A DNA stretch of 64,000 nucleotides from Butyrivibrio sp. CB08 (GCF_003625485.1 NZ_RAIR01000005.1:62001-126000); one strand, 5' to 3'. Shown: positions 1 through 8,415, counted from the stretch's first letter. Program-made: numbers and translations. The notes: generated from the letters alone by a model not told the origin.

Positions 1-266
1 ATCAGATGGGCTCTGTTTCCAGATGGGTGTGAAAAGGTTGGCATGATCCTGATAAAGCTCATGGATGCGCATCCTATAGCCCTGTCTCCGTCTATGGCAA
101 GAACTGTGACCTGATCTCCATTCAGGAAATAGTCCCTGCTGTAATCTACAATCTCCCTGGAAAACTCGTAAGTTTCATCCAGATTGTTAACTACTTTCAG
201 CATTTCAAGTCTGCTGCTCATAAGAAGTTCAATATCCTTAGCTGTTGCAATCTTGTACTCTATCAT
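1..266 (-). CDS. GNAT-family N-acetyltransferase, N-terminal part (runs off the window)
   Basis: Translating the minus strand from an ATG at 264-266 gives an open frame of 88 codons reaching the window edge. It begins MIEYKIATAKDIELLM and contains the acidic and hydrophobic strands typical of the first half of a GNAT acetyltransferase. It ends in a segment HPSGNRAHL that resembles the acceptor-side region before the acetyl-CoA motif, so the catalytic half lies outside. The ribosome binding site is GGCAGGGAG just upstream. It is the last visible gene of a minus-strand run, 24 bp after the IlvD-like gene. The substrate cannot be told. Confidence 0.7.
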   Translation of the reverse strand, partial: MIEYKIATAKDIELLMSSRLEMLKVVNNLDETYEFSREIVDYSRDYFLNGDQVTVLAIDGDRAIGCASMSFIRIMPTFSHPSGNRAHL

Positions 267-290
267 ATCTCCCTGCCTTTTTTCATACTT

Positions 291-2033
291 TTACCCTATA
301 TATGCCCCTTTCATCGGGCTTACTGCATGCTCCGCAAAGAGCTTTAACACTCCCTTTGTGTACTTGCTCTTTTTAGGCACCCATTTCCCAGCTCTTGCCT
401 TTAGGATTTCGTCTATCTCTTCGGGAGTCTTCCTCTCTCCCTTAACTCCAACGATATCGAGTTTCCTCTCAAATACGTCAAGCTCTATGAGGTCCCCTTC
501 TTCCACCAGGGCTATTGGTCCTCCTGATGCTGCTTCCGGAGAACAGTGCCCAATAACAGGGCCTGTGGATGCTCCTGAGAACCTTCCGTCAGTAATAAGG
601 GCTATGGATCTTCCAAGCTCTTTATCAGAGCTTATGGCCTCAGAAGTGTAGAACATTTCAGGCATTCCGCTGCCCTTAGGTCCTTCATATCTGATAAATA
701 CAGCATCGCCCTTTTGAACCTTGTGGTGAAGCACCGCATCAAGACACTCCTCTTCAGAATCAAAGGGCCTTGCGTTAAGAACAGCCTTCATCATCTCCTT
801 AGGGCATGCTGTGTGCTTTATTACAGCTCCCTCTGGGGCAAGATTGCCCTTTAGGATAGCGATACTGCCATCTGTGCCAATAGCATTGTCATAGGGCCTT
901 ATAACGTCGTTTTTTGAGACGTTTACGCTATAGCGCCTGTTAAAGTCATCAAGGCCCTCTTTGCATCTTTCATAGAACCCGTTTTCTTTAAGATCCTTAA
1001 GGTTCTCTCCAAGGGTTTTACCTGTAACAGTCATTACATCAAGGTGAAGGTGATCTTTTATCTCCTCCATAATCTGCGGAACCCCGCCAGCGTAGTAAAA
1101 GCACTCAGCAGGCCACTTACCAGCAGGACGGATATCCAGAAGGTAGTGTGCTCCGCGATGGAGCTTATCAAATGTATCACCGTCAATCTCTATTCCAACT
1201 TCGTGGGCTATGGCAGGCAGATGCATAAGCGCATTGGTAGATCCTGAAATAGCTGCGTGTACAAGGATCGCGTTCTCAAAACTTTTCTTTGTAAGGATGT
1301 TAGAGGGCTTTAGCTTGTCGTTTCCTGCAATTGTCGCTGCATGTTTGCCGGATCTGTAGGCGATATCCAGTAGCTCTTTTCCCTCCGCAGAAAGTAGGGC
1401 GCTTCCAGGAAGTGCAAGGCCCAGAGCCTCAGCCATTATCTGCATGGTGGATGCGGTTCCGATAAAAGAGCATGCTCCGCAACCGGGGCAGGCATTTGCT
1501 TTTGCCCAGTTTAACTTATCCTCGCCGATCTCGCCCCTTTCAAACCTTGCGCTGTACATTCCAAGCTGCTCAAGGGTCAACATTTCAGGACCGGCTTTCA
1601 TGACGCCTCCCGGGATGAACACAGAAGGGATATCCACTCTCAGCATGCCCATGAGGTTTCCAGGTACGGATTTATCGCAGCTTGCAAGGTAAACACCCGC
1701 ATCAAAAGGCGTTGCAAAGGCCTGTATCTCGATCATGTTGGCCATCATCTCGCGGCTTGCAAGGCTGTAGTTTATGCCGTCTGTGCCCTGGCTCTCGCCG
1801 TCGCACATATCTGTGCAGTAATACCTTGCTCCGTGGCCGCCAGCGTCGTTTATGCCCCTTATGGCCTCATCTGCAAGGTGCTTTAAGTGCACGCTTCCAG
1901 GGTGGCTGTCTCCAAAAGAGCTCTCCACATAGACCTGGGGCTTACCCAGATCCTCACTTTTCCATCCGGTTCCAAGGCGCAGCGGATCAAGCTCCGGCGC
2001 AAGCTTTCTCATTTCCTGACTTTGTAGCTCCAT
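291..2033 (-). CDS. ilvD: IlvD/Edd-family dehydratase, probably dihydroxy-acid dehydratase
   Basis: This 580-residue protein is a full-length member of the IlvD/Edd family of iron-sulfur sugar-acid and dihydroxy-acid dehydratases. Cluster cysteines appear in CTDMCDG (about 73-79), SCDKSVPG (118-125) and ACPGCGACSF (181-190), and the family C-terminal signature DGRFSGAS is present near 490. If it is IlvD, it makes 2-keto acids for valine, leucine and isoleucine in the cytoplasm. The CPGCGAC region is closer to the sugar-acid dehydratase branch than to the E. coli-type IlvD sequence, so a pentonate or hexonate dehydratase is a real alternative. No other ilv genes are nearby. The start ATG has AAGGA seven bases upstream. 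It sits 45 bp after the FIST-GGDEF gene. Confidence 0.75.
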   Translation of the reverse strand: MELQSQEMRKLAPELDPLRLGTGWKSEDLGKPQVYVESSFGDSHPGSVHLKHLADEAIRGINDAGGHGARYYCTDMCDGESQGTDGINYSLASREMMANMIEIQAFATPFDAGVYLASCDKSVPGNLMGMLRVDIPSVFIPGGVMKAGPEMLTLEQLGMYSARFERGEIGEDKLNWAKANACPGCGACSFIGTASTMQIMAEALGLALPGSALLSAEGKELLDIAYRSGKHAATIAGNDKLKPSNILTKKSFENAILVHAAISGSTNALMHLPAIAHEVGIEIDGDTFDKLHRGAHYLLDIRPAGKWPAECFYYAGGVPQIMEEIKDHLHLDVMTVTGKTLGENLKDLKENGFYERCKEGLDDFNRRYSVNVSKNDVIRPYDNAIGTDGSIAILKGNLAPEGAVIKHTACPKEMMKAVLNARPFDSEEECLDAVLHHKVQKGDAVFIRYEGPKGSGMPEMFYTSEAISSDKELGRSIALITDGRFSGASTGPVIGHCSPEAASGGPIALVEEGDLIELDVFERKLDIVGVKGERKTPEEIDEILKARAGKWVPKKSKYTKGVLKLFAEHAVSPMKGAYIG

Positions 2034-2078
2034 ATTTATGTCCTTATCTGCTCTGGTCTTAGCTTCGCCAGATCATTG

Positions 2079-3839
2079 TCACTTGGCGACCACGCGGTTT
2101 CTGCCGCCTTCCTTAGCTGCGTAGAGGTTCTCGTCAGCTCTTTTTATAAATGATTCCATGTCGTCACCAGCTCTTGCCTCTGTGACGCCAAAGCTCATGG
2201 TGATGTGCCCTACAGTGGCATATTTGTTGTCTTCTATCTGGGTCCTTAAAACTTCTGCGTGCTGCCTTGCACTCTCAAGGTCAGTATCCGGAAGGGCGTA
2301 TATGAACTCCTCACCGCCCCAGCGGCCAAACACATGCATCGGGCCAAGGTTCTCTTTTACAATGTCCACGGACTCCCTAAGGACCATATCTCCCACGTCG
2401 TGACCATAGGTGTCGTTGACGTGCTTGAAGTGGTCGATGTCCATAAATATAAGGGAAACTGGGGACTTGCCTGGCTCGCTCATCTCTAAGATATCGCCAA
2501 GCTTATGCTCAAGCTCCCACCTGTTGTAGATCTTGGTCAGACGGTCTGTATAGGCGATCTTGCCAAGCTCCTTGTTTATGGAATCAAGCTCTATGGAAGT
2601 TCTCTCAAGAAAATGAAGAATCCTGTCCACAAACGGGATAAACTCGCGCTCATCCTCTGCGGTCTTGGTATCTTTGAGGAAATTTATGCATGGCCTTACT
2701 TCGTCGGCAACATTTTTCTCCTCCGACAGTCCAACAGCTACCAGTGAGCTGTTTAAAGCTCCTCCGCCGCCTTCAGCAGGGAAAAAGAGCTCTGCATATC
2801 CGAAAGCCACTGAAGCCTGCGGCGCAAACTCTAAGAATCTTTCAACCTCTTTATACGCCTGATCCTTAAGGAACCTGACTCTGTTGCCACATTCAAAGAT
2901 ATACAGAGCCTCTGGCTTAAAGTCCTGAAGGCCCTTTATGGACCTTCCTATGATGTGGAAGAGATTTTCAGGAACTCCGTAAGAGAGCCTGAAGGTCTCA
3001 CCCTTTATAATATCCGCCGTAAAGCGGATTGAGCCATCTTCTCCATAGCCTGAAGGAACTCGTGCAACCAGGCAGTCTTTTCTGTGAAATACAAATGGGA
3101 ATTCGCAGGTGTTCTCTACGAAATACTTGTTAGGTTTTACATTCAGATACTTGGAATAGACCTCCACTGCGGGCTTGTGGTCTATGGTTGCTATGACGTT
3201 GTCGCCATCTGTCTTGGTGACCAGCATCTCCACTCCGATTTCCTTAAACCCGAGGCAGTTATCCATGTACAGATGGAGGTTGTCACTTGCAAATATCACG
3301 GTTACAATGCCGTTTTTGCTGGCTCTTTTGCCATAAACCTTAAAGTCATTGAGGGCTCTGATGCTTCGTCCGGCCTTGGCACCAAATATCGGAATCTGGT
3401 GGTGGCTAAACTCATTGGTAAAAGAGTGAATAGTGGCACTGCTACATGAATAGCAGACCTGCATGCACTTTGCATCCGGGAAGTACTCAAGCTGCTCGTT
3501 GACCATTCGGCCTGCAACGAAGCCTGTGGCATACTGAAGATCAAAATCCAGCTCGATCAGCTTGGTGTCTTTAAAGAACGTGGCGTTAAGCTCGATGGGA
3601 CAATCCTTGATATCGTACTCCTCATCGGCGATATTGGCACATGTAAAGCCTATCAGACAGGCGTTGCTGCAATTGGCATTGATATAATCAACCATGGCGT
3701 CGTCATCTGCGTCAATCTTGGGATTATTCATCTGAAGCAGAACTCCGCTGGCATTTTTGTAGTCTTCGCTCTCTGTGATCTGCGATACTACGTCTTTTAA
3801 CTCATCAAGGGTGTGAAACGTGTATTTCTTCTGGATCAT
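2079..3839 (-). CDS. FIST sensory domain-GGDEF diguanylate cyclase
   Basis: Residues 1 to about 390 match the FIST_N and FIST_C pattern, a cytoplasmic ligand-sensing module proposed to bind small molecules such as amino acids. Residues about 420-586 form a GGDEF domain with the active-site motif GGEEF at 508-512 and an IYNRW segment at its start. No RxxD inhibitory site is seen just before the motif, so product inhibition may be absent. No membrane segment is visible. The inferred role is synthesis of cyclic di-GMP in response to an internal ligand. It lies 21 bp after the CobW-like GTPase, which suggests co-transcription. The ribosome binding site is GGGAGGG. Confidence 0.85.
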   Translation of the reverse strand: MIQKKYTFHTLDELKDVVSQITESEDYKNASGVLLQMNNPKIDADDDAMVDYINANCSNACLIGFTCANIADEEYDIKDCPIELNATFFKDTKLIELDFDLQYATGFVAGRMVNEQLEYFPDAKCMQVCYSCSSATIHSFTNEFSHHQIPIFGAKAGRSIRALNDFKVYGKRASKNGIVTVIFASDNLHLYMDNCLGFKEIGVEMLVTKTDGDNVIATIDHKPAVEVYSKYLNVKPNKYFVENTCEFPFVFHRKDCLVARVPSGYGEDGSIRFTADIIKGETFRLSYGVPENLFHIIGRSIKGLQDFKPEALYIFECGNRVRFLKDQAYKEVERFLEFAPQASVAFGYAELFFPAEGGGGALNSSLVAVGLSEEKNVADEVRPCINFLKDTKTAEDEREFIPFVDRILHFLERTSIELDSINKELGKIAYTDRLTKIYNRWELEHKLGDILEMSEPGKSPVSLIFMDIDHFKHVNDTYGHDVGDMVLRESVDIVKENLGPMHVFGRWGGEEFIYALPDTDLESARQHAEVLRTQIEDNKYATVGHITMSFGVTEARAGDDMESFIKRADENLYAAKEGGRNRVVAK

Positions 3840-3860
3840 AGCTGTGGCCCTCCCACAAAG

Positions 3861-4814
3861 TCAAAGTGAAACTACTGAACAATAATCACGCCATATCTCG
3901 TTGATGTATTCCTTGTTTAAATTCTCTCCAATTATTATGATAACGTTTCTGCTACTGACCACTGGACTTGTCTTTATCTCTTCCTCTGTGGCGTTTATCT
4001 GAAGCTGGGTGTCTTCTGCAGTTTTGACAAAGCCCTTTACTCTTATGACCTTTCCGGCATTTTCGTCGGTGAAAAGAGCTTGTACCGTGCTCTTTAGTTT
4101 ATCCTCCGGCATTTCCACATCAAAATAGAAAAGCGGAAGGTACTGTTTTTCCTCTATCTGGAGCTTTTTGTATGAGGATTTGCGGTATCCAGCGTTTTGG
4201 ATCGAAGTAAAGTCATGTTCTGTCAGGGCATCAAATGGCTTGGCAATAATGTCCCTGGCCTCGTCAAACCTGGCGCTGCAGCCATAGTCCTCCATGGTCT
4301 TATTGATGAAGGCGGAGATTGCTGCTACGTCTGTATCTGCCGTCATCTTGCTAAAAATAAGCTTTCCTGCCCAGGCTATCTCTGACATAAAGAGGTACCT
4401 TGCGGTATCCTCAAGCATCATGGTGGTTCCAGCATCCACGATAGCTATAACGCTTCCAATCTCGTACCACCGATCCAGTGGTTCATCGTACAGAACATCA
4501 AAGAATTCATCAGCGTCGTAGATCCCAGAGGGCTCAATGATAACTCTTGTGTAGTCACTCATGCCCATAGAGATCAGCTTGGTCCTGAACCTTCGCCTGT
4601 GGGCTTCCTTGCCATCGCCGCCAACTATCATCTCCAGGTTGCAGTTTTCCCCAAGAAGATCCTGAAGTAGCACCATATCGATGTTTACAGCGCCGTAGTC
4701 ATTCTCAATAATGGCAATCTTCTCGCCCCTGCCAAGCAGGTATTTTACATATTCTCTTATGAATGTGGTCTTTCCGGAACCCAGAAAACCTGTAATAAGA
4801 TCAATCTTTACCAT
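3861..4814 (-). CDS. CobW/P47K-family (G3E) GTPase without the CxCC metal motif
   Basis: The 317-residue protein has a Walker A motif GFLGSGKTT (9-17), an ENDYG segment and EPSG (94-97), all typical of COG0523 G3E GTPases, and a SKMTAD specificity region. The family normally delivers or inserts metals (Zn, Co, Ni) and carries a CxCC site between Walker A and EPSG. Here the corresponding stretch reads VGGDGKEAHRRR (from 64) with no such cysteines. The metal chaperone role is therefore uncertain, and this looks like a separate subfamily. No clear Shine-Dalgarno precedes the ATG, and a terminator hairpin of the upstream gene ends only about 30 bp before it. It heads the run CobW, FIST-GGDEF, IlvD, GNAT. 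Confidence 0.8.
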   Translation of the reverse strand: MVKIDLITGFLGSGKTTFIREYVKYLLGRGEKIAIIENDYGAVNIDMVLLQDLLGENCNLEMIVGGDGKEAHRRRFRTKLISMGMSDYTRVIIEPSGIYDADEFFDVLYDEPLDRWYEIGSVIAIVDAGTTMMLEDTARYLFMSEIAWAGKLIFSKMTADTDVAAISAFINKTMEDYGCSARFDEARDIIAKPFDALTEHDFTSIQNAGYRKSSYKKLQIEEKQYLPLFYFDVEMPEDKLKSTVQALFTDENAGKVIRVKGFVKTAEDTQLQINATEEEIKTSPVVSSRNVIIIIGENLNKEYINEIWRDYCSVVSL

Positions 4815-4846
4815 GGTTTAATTGTAATATTATGCATAAATAAAAA

Positions 4847-4870
4847 AAAGCCCACAATTTTGTGGGCTTT
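4847..4870 (-). terminator. Rho-independent terminator of the GNAT-methyltransferase gene
   Basis: A perfect 10-bp stem (AAAGCCCACA / TGTGGGCTTT) with a 4-base loop is followed on the minus strand by a run of Ts. It lies just past the stop of the fusion gene at 4882 and before the CobW-like gene. Confidence 0.85.
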
Positions 4871-4881
4871 TGAAAGTCTAT

Positions 4882-6171
4882 TCACTTTTTCCTGCAGATG
4901 TATAAAAGATGGTTGGTATTGCCTAAAAGCTCCCTCTTTTCTGATACAGAAAGATACCACTTAGCCATCTTCTCAAACTGCTCATCTGTAAACGAAAAGT
5001 CCGGTCTGTGCTCGATCGGCTCTATGAGGCCATCAACTCCTGTGGTTGTAACATACTCTACAGGCTTGTCAGCAAACAGCTCCTCGAATTCTGCAACATC
5101 ATAGCCAGTAAACAGCTGCTCTTTGAAATGCTTTACCTTGTAGTCCTCAGTAAAGTTCTCTTCCTCTCCTACAGACCAGTTGCCATAAAAGTAGTTTGAA
5201 TACATTATCGCATAAACAGAGATAAACGCAAAGAAAATTACCCCTCCTGGCCTTGTAACCCTGATGGCTTCATCGATTGCCTTGCCTACCTCTTCCGGCT
5301 CGTAGAGGTGGTATAAAGGTCCAAATACAAGAGTTACATCAAATGTATCATCAGAAAGGCTATCAAGGTTTGTAGCGTCCCCCTTAAGAGCCTTAAGGTT
5401 ATCTAATCCCTTGCTGTTTTCACGCAAAATCTCCAGGTTCTTGTCAACCAGCTCAACTGCTGTGACATCCATGCCCTCTTTGGCAAGCGCTATGGAATAT
5501 CTGCCTGTTCCTGCACCAACCTCAAGGACTTTGGCGCCCTTACTTGCGTATCTGTGGATATAGTTCATGGTTGTGGCATACTCAAGTCTTCCGTGTACGC
5601 TCCTCTCAAGGCGTCCATCCTCCTCATACTGGGTATAGAACTTGCTGACGATCTCCTGCCTTGAATCCTCACCACTTATGGCGTTTATCCTGGTAAAATA
5701 CTCTGTTTCATTCTCATGGTGGATATACGCGCCGTTCTTTTGCTGAACGCGAAGGCTGGCTGGGTTATCCTTGTTAACACTCATGTACACCTCGTGAATG
5801 CACATCTGTCTTGCCTTATCAAGTGCCATAGAAAGCGCCTTGGTAGCATATCCCTTACCTCTGTACTTCTTGGATACGCAGTAGCCTATATGTCCCGGTC
5901 CCTCTCTTAAGAAGTCATTTAAGCAGTGACGAAGGTTCACTACTCCCACATATGTATCTCCATCAACTATTACAAAGGTTGTATCAGGTACAAAGCCCTC
6001 TGGGAGCTCTTTGCCCAAGGTCCAGTTGCGTTTTTTCTCGATCCAACCTAAAAATTCATCGTAGCTGTAGCCGTATACGTTGTTGATATAACCGTTCTCA
6101 TTCTGAGGGAAGGACATATACAGCTCATAAGTCTTCTTGTAATCTGAATCCTGCACTCTAATCAGTTCCAT
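4882..6171 (-). CDS. GNAT acetyltransferase-SAM methyltransferase fusion
   Basis: The start is set at the ATG at 6171, which has GGGGAGAG ahead of it; a longer frame to 6207 lacks a good site. Residues 1-165 are a GNAT domain with the acetyl-CoA loop YRGKGYA (103-109). Residues about 170-429 are a class I methyltransferase with motif I VLEVGAGTGRY (215-225) and the later GPLYHLY segment. It is therefore a cytoplasmic protein predicted to acetylate and methylate; whether both act on one substrate is unknown. A consensus promoter lies at 6207-6235 and a terminator at 4847-4870, so it appears to be a single-gene unit. The domain pairing is unusual, though each domain is ordinary. Confidence 0.8.
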   Translation of the reverse strand: MELIRVQDSDYKKTYELYMSFPQNENGYINNVYGYSYDEFLGWIEKKRNWTLGKELPEGFVPDTTFVIVDGDTYVGVVNLRHCLNDFLREGPGHIGYCVSKKYRGKGYATKALSMALDKARQMCIHEVYMSVNKDNPASLRVQQKNGAYIHHENETEYFTRINAISGEDSRQEIVSKFYTQYEEDGRLERSVHGRLEYATTMNYIHRYASKGAKVLEVGAGTGRYSIALAKEGMDVTAVELVDKNLEILRENSKGLDNLKALKGDATNLDSLSDDTFDVTLVFGPLYHLYEPEEVGKAIDEAIRVTRPGGVIFFAFISVYAIMYSNYFYGNWSVGEEENFTEDYKVKHFKEQLFTGYDVAEFEELFADKPVEYVTTTGVDGLIEPIEHRPDFSFTDEQFEKMAKWYLSVSEKRELLGNTNHLLYICRKK

Positions 6172-6206
6172 AATCTCTCCCCACTTTCTGAAAATAATTA
6201 GAAGCA

Positions 6207-6235
6207 AGTATAATTGACAGACAACTTGCTGTCAA
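6207..6235 (-). promoter_or_regulatory. Consensus sigma-A promoter for the GNAT-methyltransferase gene
   Basis: Read on the minus strand, TTGACA (6230-6235) and TATACT (6207-6212) are separated by exactly 17 bp. The spacer contains a second TGTCAA, giving an inverted repeat (TTGACA and TGTCAA ten bases apart) that could be an operator. Confidence 0.8.
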
Positions 6236-6245
6236 CAACTTTATG

Positions 6246-6530
6246 TCAAATAGCAATTCTCCAGGAACATCTGTCGGAATTAAAGTACAGACGAACTGTT
6301 CTGTACATCTCAAGGATAAGTACCCTGCATTCAAAAACCATATCTCTGCTACATACTGTTACGCCATCAGGCGTCGTATAGCAGTCCTTGCGCATGATCT
6401 GCCGATAGCCCTTGATGGTGTATGCCTCATACACACCATCCTCATTCATGAGCCTGAAGCGCATGGGGATCACGCTCCCATCCGCCTTGTGCTCACATAT
6501 AACATCAACCTTATCAACAACCTTACTCAT
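6246..6530 (-). CDS. Conserved hypothetical small protein
   Basis: The frame begins at the ATG at 6530, which overlaps the last 8 bases of the HAD-like gene upstream (ATGAGTAA), a sign of translational coupling. The 94-residue product has a central segment IPMRFRLMNEDGVYEAYTI and a FECRV...VRLYF...WRI tail. It looks like a small beta-rich protein common in Firmicutes and unnamed as far as I can tell. There is no signal peptide or membrane segment. Because it is coupled to the HAD gene, it probably serves the same process, which may include a DNA damage response if the upstream box is real. Confidence 0.65.
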   Translation of the reverse strand: MSKVVDKVDVICEHKADGSVIPMRFRLMNEDGVYEAYTIKGYRQIMRKDCYTTPDGVTVCSRDMVFECRVLILEMYRTVRLYFNSDRCSWRIAI

Positions 6531-6864
6531 GGCACCACATCCTGTCCATATCCTGATAGTAGGTACCTGCGTTGACTGCCCTGTCATCTATGTAGACGTC
6601 ACAGGTGATCTTGCGACTGTTGTTACCATATTTCTCAGTGATCTCTGGCAGGTTGTCGTTTATGGCGTCAAATTCAAGACCATTACCTGTGCACCACTCA
6701 ACAGCATTATCCAGAGCCTCTCCTGCCCTGCAGGTCCACAGTATCAGCTTGTCTCCCAATAGCCGTCTGTTTTTGAGGTAATCTATAAGATTGTAATTGG
6801 CAGGCCCCACTTCTGGCCACTCACCATAGCTAAGCGTTCCATCAAAATCAACCGCAAATATCAT
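6523..6864 (-). CDS. HAD-like hydrolase
   Basis: The start at 6864 follows AGAGAGGGC; an upstream extension to 6963 would run across the promoter and is rejected. The 113-residue protein opens with the HAD motif DFDGTL (residues 5-10), whose first aspartate is the nucleophile. It continues with KLILWTCRAGE (motif II-like threonine) and ends with a motif IV-like DVYIDDRAVN. It has no cap domain, so it is a minimal HAD phosphatase of unknown substrate. It is transcribed from the promoter at 6935-6963, which carries a LexA-like box, and is coupled to the next gene. Confidence 0.75.
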   Translation of the reverse strand: MIFAVDFDGTLSYGEWPEVGPANYNLIDYLKNRRLLGDKLILWTCRAGEALDNAVEWCTGNGLEFDAINDNLPEITEKYGNNSRKITCDVYIDDRAVNAGTYYQDMDRMWCHE

Positions 6865-6934
6865 ATGCAAGCCCTCTCTTTCATCCCAGTCCTTAGAAGC
6901 TTCCGCGGCAAAAACCAAACGTTTGTTTGTCTTT

Positions 6935-6963
6935 ATTATACGAACGTCTGTTCTAATTTTCAA
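6935..6963 (-). promoter_or_regulatory. Sigma-A promoter with a LexA/DinR-like box in its spacer
   Basis: On the minus strand TTGAAA (6958-6963) and TATAAT (6935-6940) are spaced by exactly 17 bp. The spacer holds GAAC-AGAC-GTTC (6942-6953), with a C at 6941 completing CGAAC on the other strand. Gram-positive LexA boxes have the core GAAC-N4-GTTC. Binding here would block the promoter of the HAD operon. Confidence 0.7.
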
Positions 6964-7060
6964 CTACAAGATATGGGCACAAAAAAATAATCCGGACACA
7001 TTTTATTGTGCCCGGAAGCCTGTTAAGAACAATGTTCGAAATTGTGATAAAATATATGTG

Positions 7061-7234
7061 ATGAGAACCGAAGCAGAGATCAGAGAGAAACTAAATAGCG
7101 AGATTAGGGCCTTTCTAACCTGCCCAAAATTCGCCGTAGATGAGCACGCCCACAACATCTATGCCCTGGCCTGGGCCCTTGGCATGTCTGATGATGAGGT
7201 GAGCCGGCTCATGCAGGAAGCTGAAAAGAATTAG
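7061..7234 (+). CDS. Hypothetical 57-residue protein, possibly leaderless
   Basis: An ATG at 7061 opens a 57-codon frame beginning MRTEAEIREKLNSEIRAF, with a predicted all-helical soluble product. No Shine-Dalgarno is visible. A TAAAAT hexamer at 7048-7053 would put transcription initiation close to the start codon, so the message might be leaderless. An upstream extension to 6923 crosses the divergent promoter and is not believed. Its stop overlaps the stop of the convergent kinase gene. The function is unknown; a small regulatory or adaptor protein is possible. Confidence 0.55.
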   Translation: MRTEAEIREKLNSEIRAFLTCPKFAVDEHAHNIYALAWALGMSDDEVSRLMQEAEKN

Positions 7235-7965
7235 ACATGATACTGATCGTCGTCCTCTAAAACCAGCGTAAGATCTGCCTTCTTGGACTTTTCAAGGCAC
7301 AGTTTAACGTTGGCCATATCGCTGTAATCAACAAATCTGGTGGCAACTTCTAAGGAGTTGCCACTTTTTTCTTTTCTGTCTATGAGACGGGTCCTGAGCT
7401 TATCCTCATCTGCCTTAATAAAGATAGTGTAATCCGCAAGCCTTGATAAATCTCTCCAACCATCCTCATCAAGAAGAAGGTAGTTGCCTTCAAGGAGCAC
7501 AATATCCTTATTTACAGTCACTGCATCCTCTACCGGATTGTGTAGATGCCTGTCGTATCCTGGCCACCCCACCTGAGTTTTTTCAAGAACATCTGTTATT
7601 CTATTCCTTAAAAGCTCAAGGTCAAAGGTCACGGGAGCGCCTTTAATTTCAACCATCAGGATCTCTTTTCCATCCCTTATTGTGGTGTGGCTTGTGAGGT
7701 ACTCCTGCCTTCTGTGGAATCCGTCCATTCCGATAGCCTGGACATCAGCAAATTCCTCATGTTCCTCGGAGAGCTTTTGAAGGAAACTGCAAAGAGTGCT
7801 CTTTCCAGCCCCTGGAGGCGCAGCAAGAAACACAAGGAGCCGGCCTTTCTTTTCCCGCTGCATGCGGGTGAGCCTTTCAAGTAGCGGCAAAAACAGCTCT
7901 TTTACCGAATCCTCGCTATATCTGGCATTTACATCAATGCCGTTCATGTTTACTTGATATTCCAT
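7231..7965 (-). CDS. P-loop kinase of the uridine kinase / pantothenate kinase-like family
   Basis: The 244-residue protein has a Walker A motif APPGAGKST (49-57), a DGFHRR segment after the second strand and GNYLLLDEDGW further on. These are hallmarks of the uridine kinase-like family that includes fructose and nucleoside kinases (PRK09270 type). It should phosphorylate a small hydroxyl substrate in the cytoplasm; the substrate is not evident. It starts only 4 bp after the aconitase X small-subunit gene in the same direction, which implies that the two act in one pathway. An alternative is an unrelated salvage kinase captured by the operon. Confidence 0.75.
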   Translation of the reverse strand: MEYQVNMNGIDVNARYSEDSVKELFLPLLERLTRMQREKKGRLLVFLAAPPGAGKSTLCSFLQKLSEEHEEFADVQAIGMDGFHRRQEYLTSHTTIRDGKEILMVEIKGAPVTFDLELLRNRITDVLEKTQVGWPGYDRHLHNPVEDAVTVNKDIVLLEGNYLLLDEDGWRDLSRLADYTIFIKADEDKLRTRLIDRKEKSGNSLEVATRFVDYSDMANVKLCLEKSKKADLTLVLEDDDQYHV

Positions 7966-7969
7966 AGGC

Positions 7970-8413
7970 TTAATCTTCGATTTCTACGATGCCGTCGTCC
8001 TTGACGTTGATCTTCATGCCTGTCTTGACGTACTCAAGGAACTCTTCCCCAAGGCTGTCAATTGTTGGCATCTTGGCGTCTGTCCATATATCTGACAAAA
8101 GAACTCCTGCAGCCCCGATAGAATCAATAGGATTGGCAAATAACATGCACGCAGGCTGTCTTCCGTAGTCCGCAGCTGTAAACAGGATCATTCCGCCAGT
8201 TGTGGAGCCGATGGTCTGTGGAAGGCAAAGAGCCACTCCAGCCATGGGCTTTTTGTAGATATCCGGATTGTTCTGGTCTGAGCAGGTAGCTTTTTTGTCC
8301 CCTGTCAGAAAGCTTGTCTGATAACTTGCAAGTGTATTAAAACCGCCGTGGGAAACCAGTGCTGTAGCGCTGCACTGTCCGGGAATAACGACTCTTCCTT
8401 TAAACTCTTTCAT
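7970..8413 (-). CDS. Aconitase X small (swivel) subunit, DUF126
   Basis: The ATG at 8413 is preferred to the in-frame TTG two codons earlier, because GGGGAGG sits 8 bases before the ATG but only 2 bases before the TTG. The 147-residue product has the swivel-domain pattern KEFKGRVVIPGQC, FNTLASYQ and GSTTGG seen in the small subunit of aconitase X enzymes. It pairs with the large subunit encoded just upstream and nearly overlapping. Known aconitase X enzymes include bacterial cis-3-hydroxy-L-proline dehydratase and archaeal phosphomevalonate dehydratase; the sequence alone does not choose between these or another substrate. Confidence 0.85.
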   Translation of the reverse strand: MKEFKGRVVIPGQCSATALVSHGGFNTLASYQTSFLTGDKKATCSDQNNPDIYKKPMAGVALCLPQTIGSTTGGMILFTAADYGRQPACMLFANPIDSIGAAGVLLSDIWTDAKMPTIDSLGEEFLEYVKTGMKINVKDDGIVEIED

Positions 8414-8415
8414 GT

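Noticed and set aside
6923-7060. Upstream extension of the 57-residue gene to 6923
   Set aside because: It would run across the divergent promoter of the HAD operon and encodes a composition unlike the rest.
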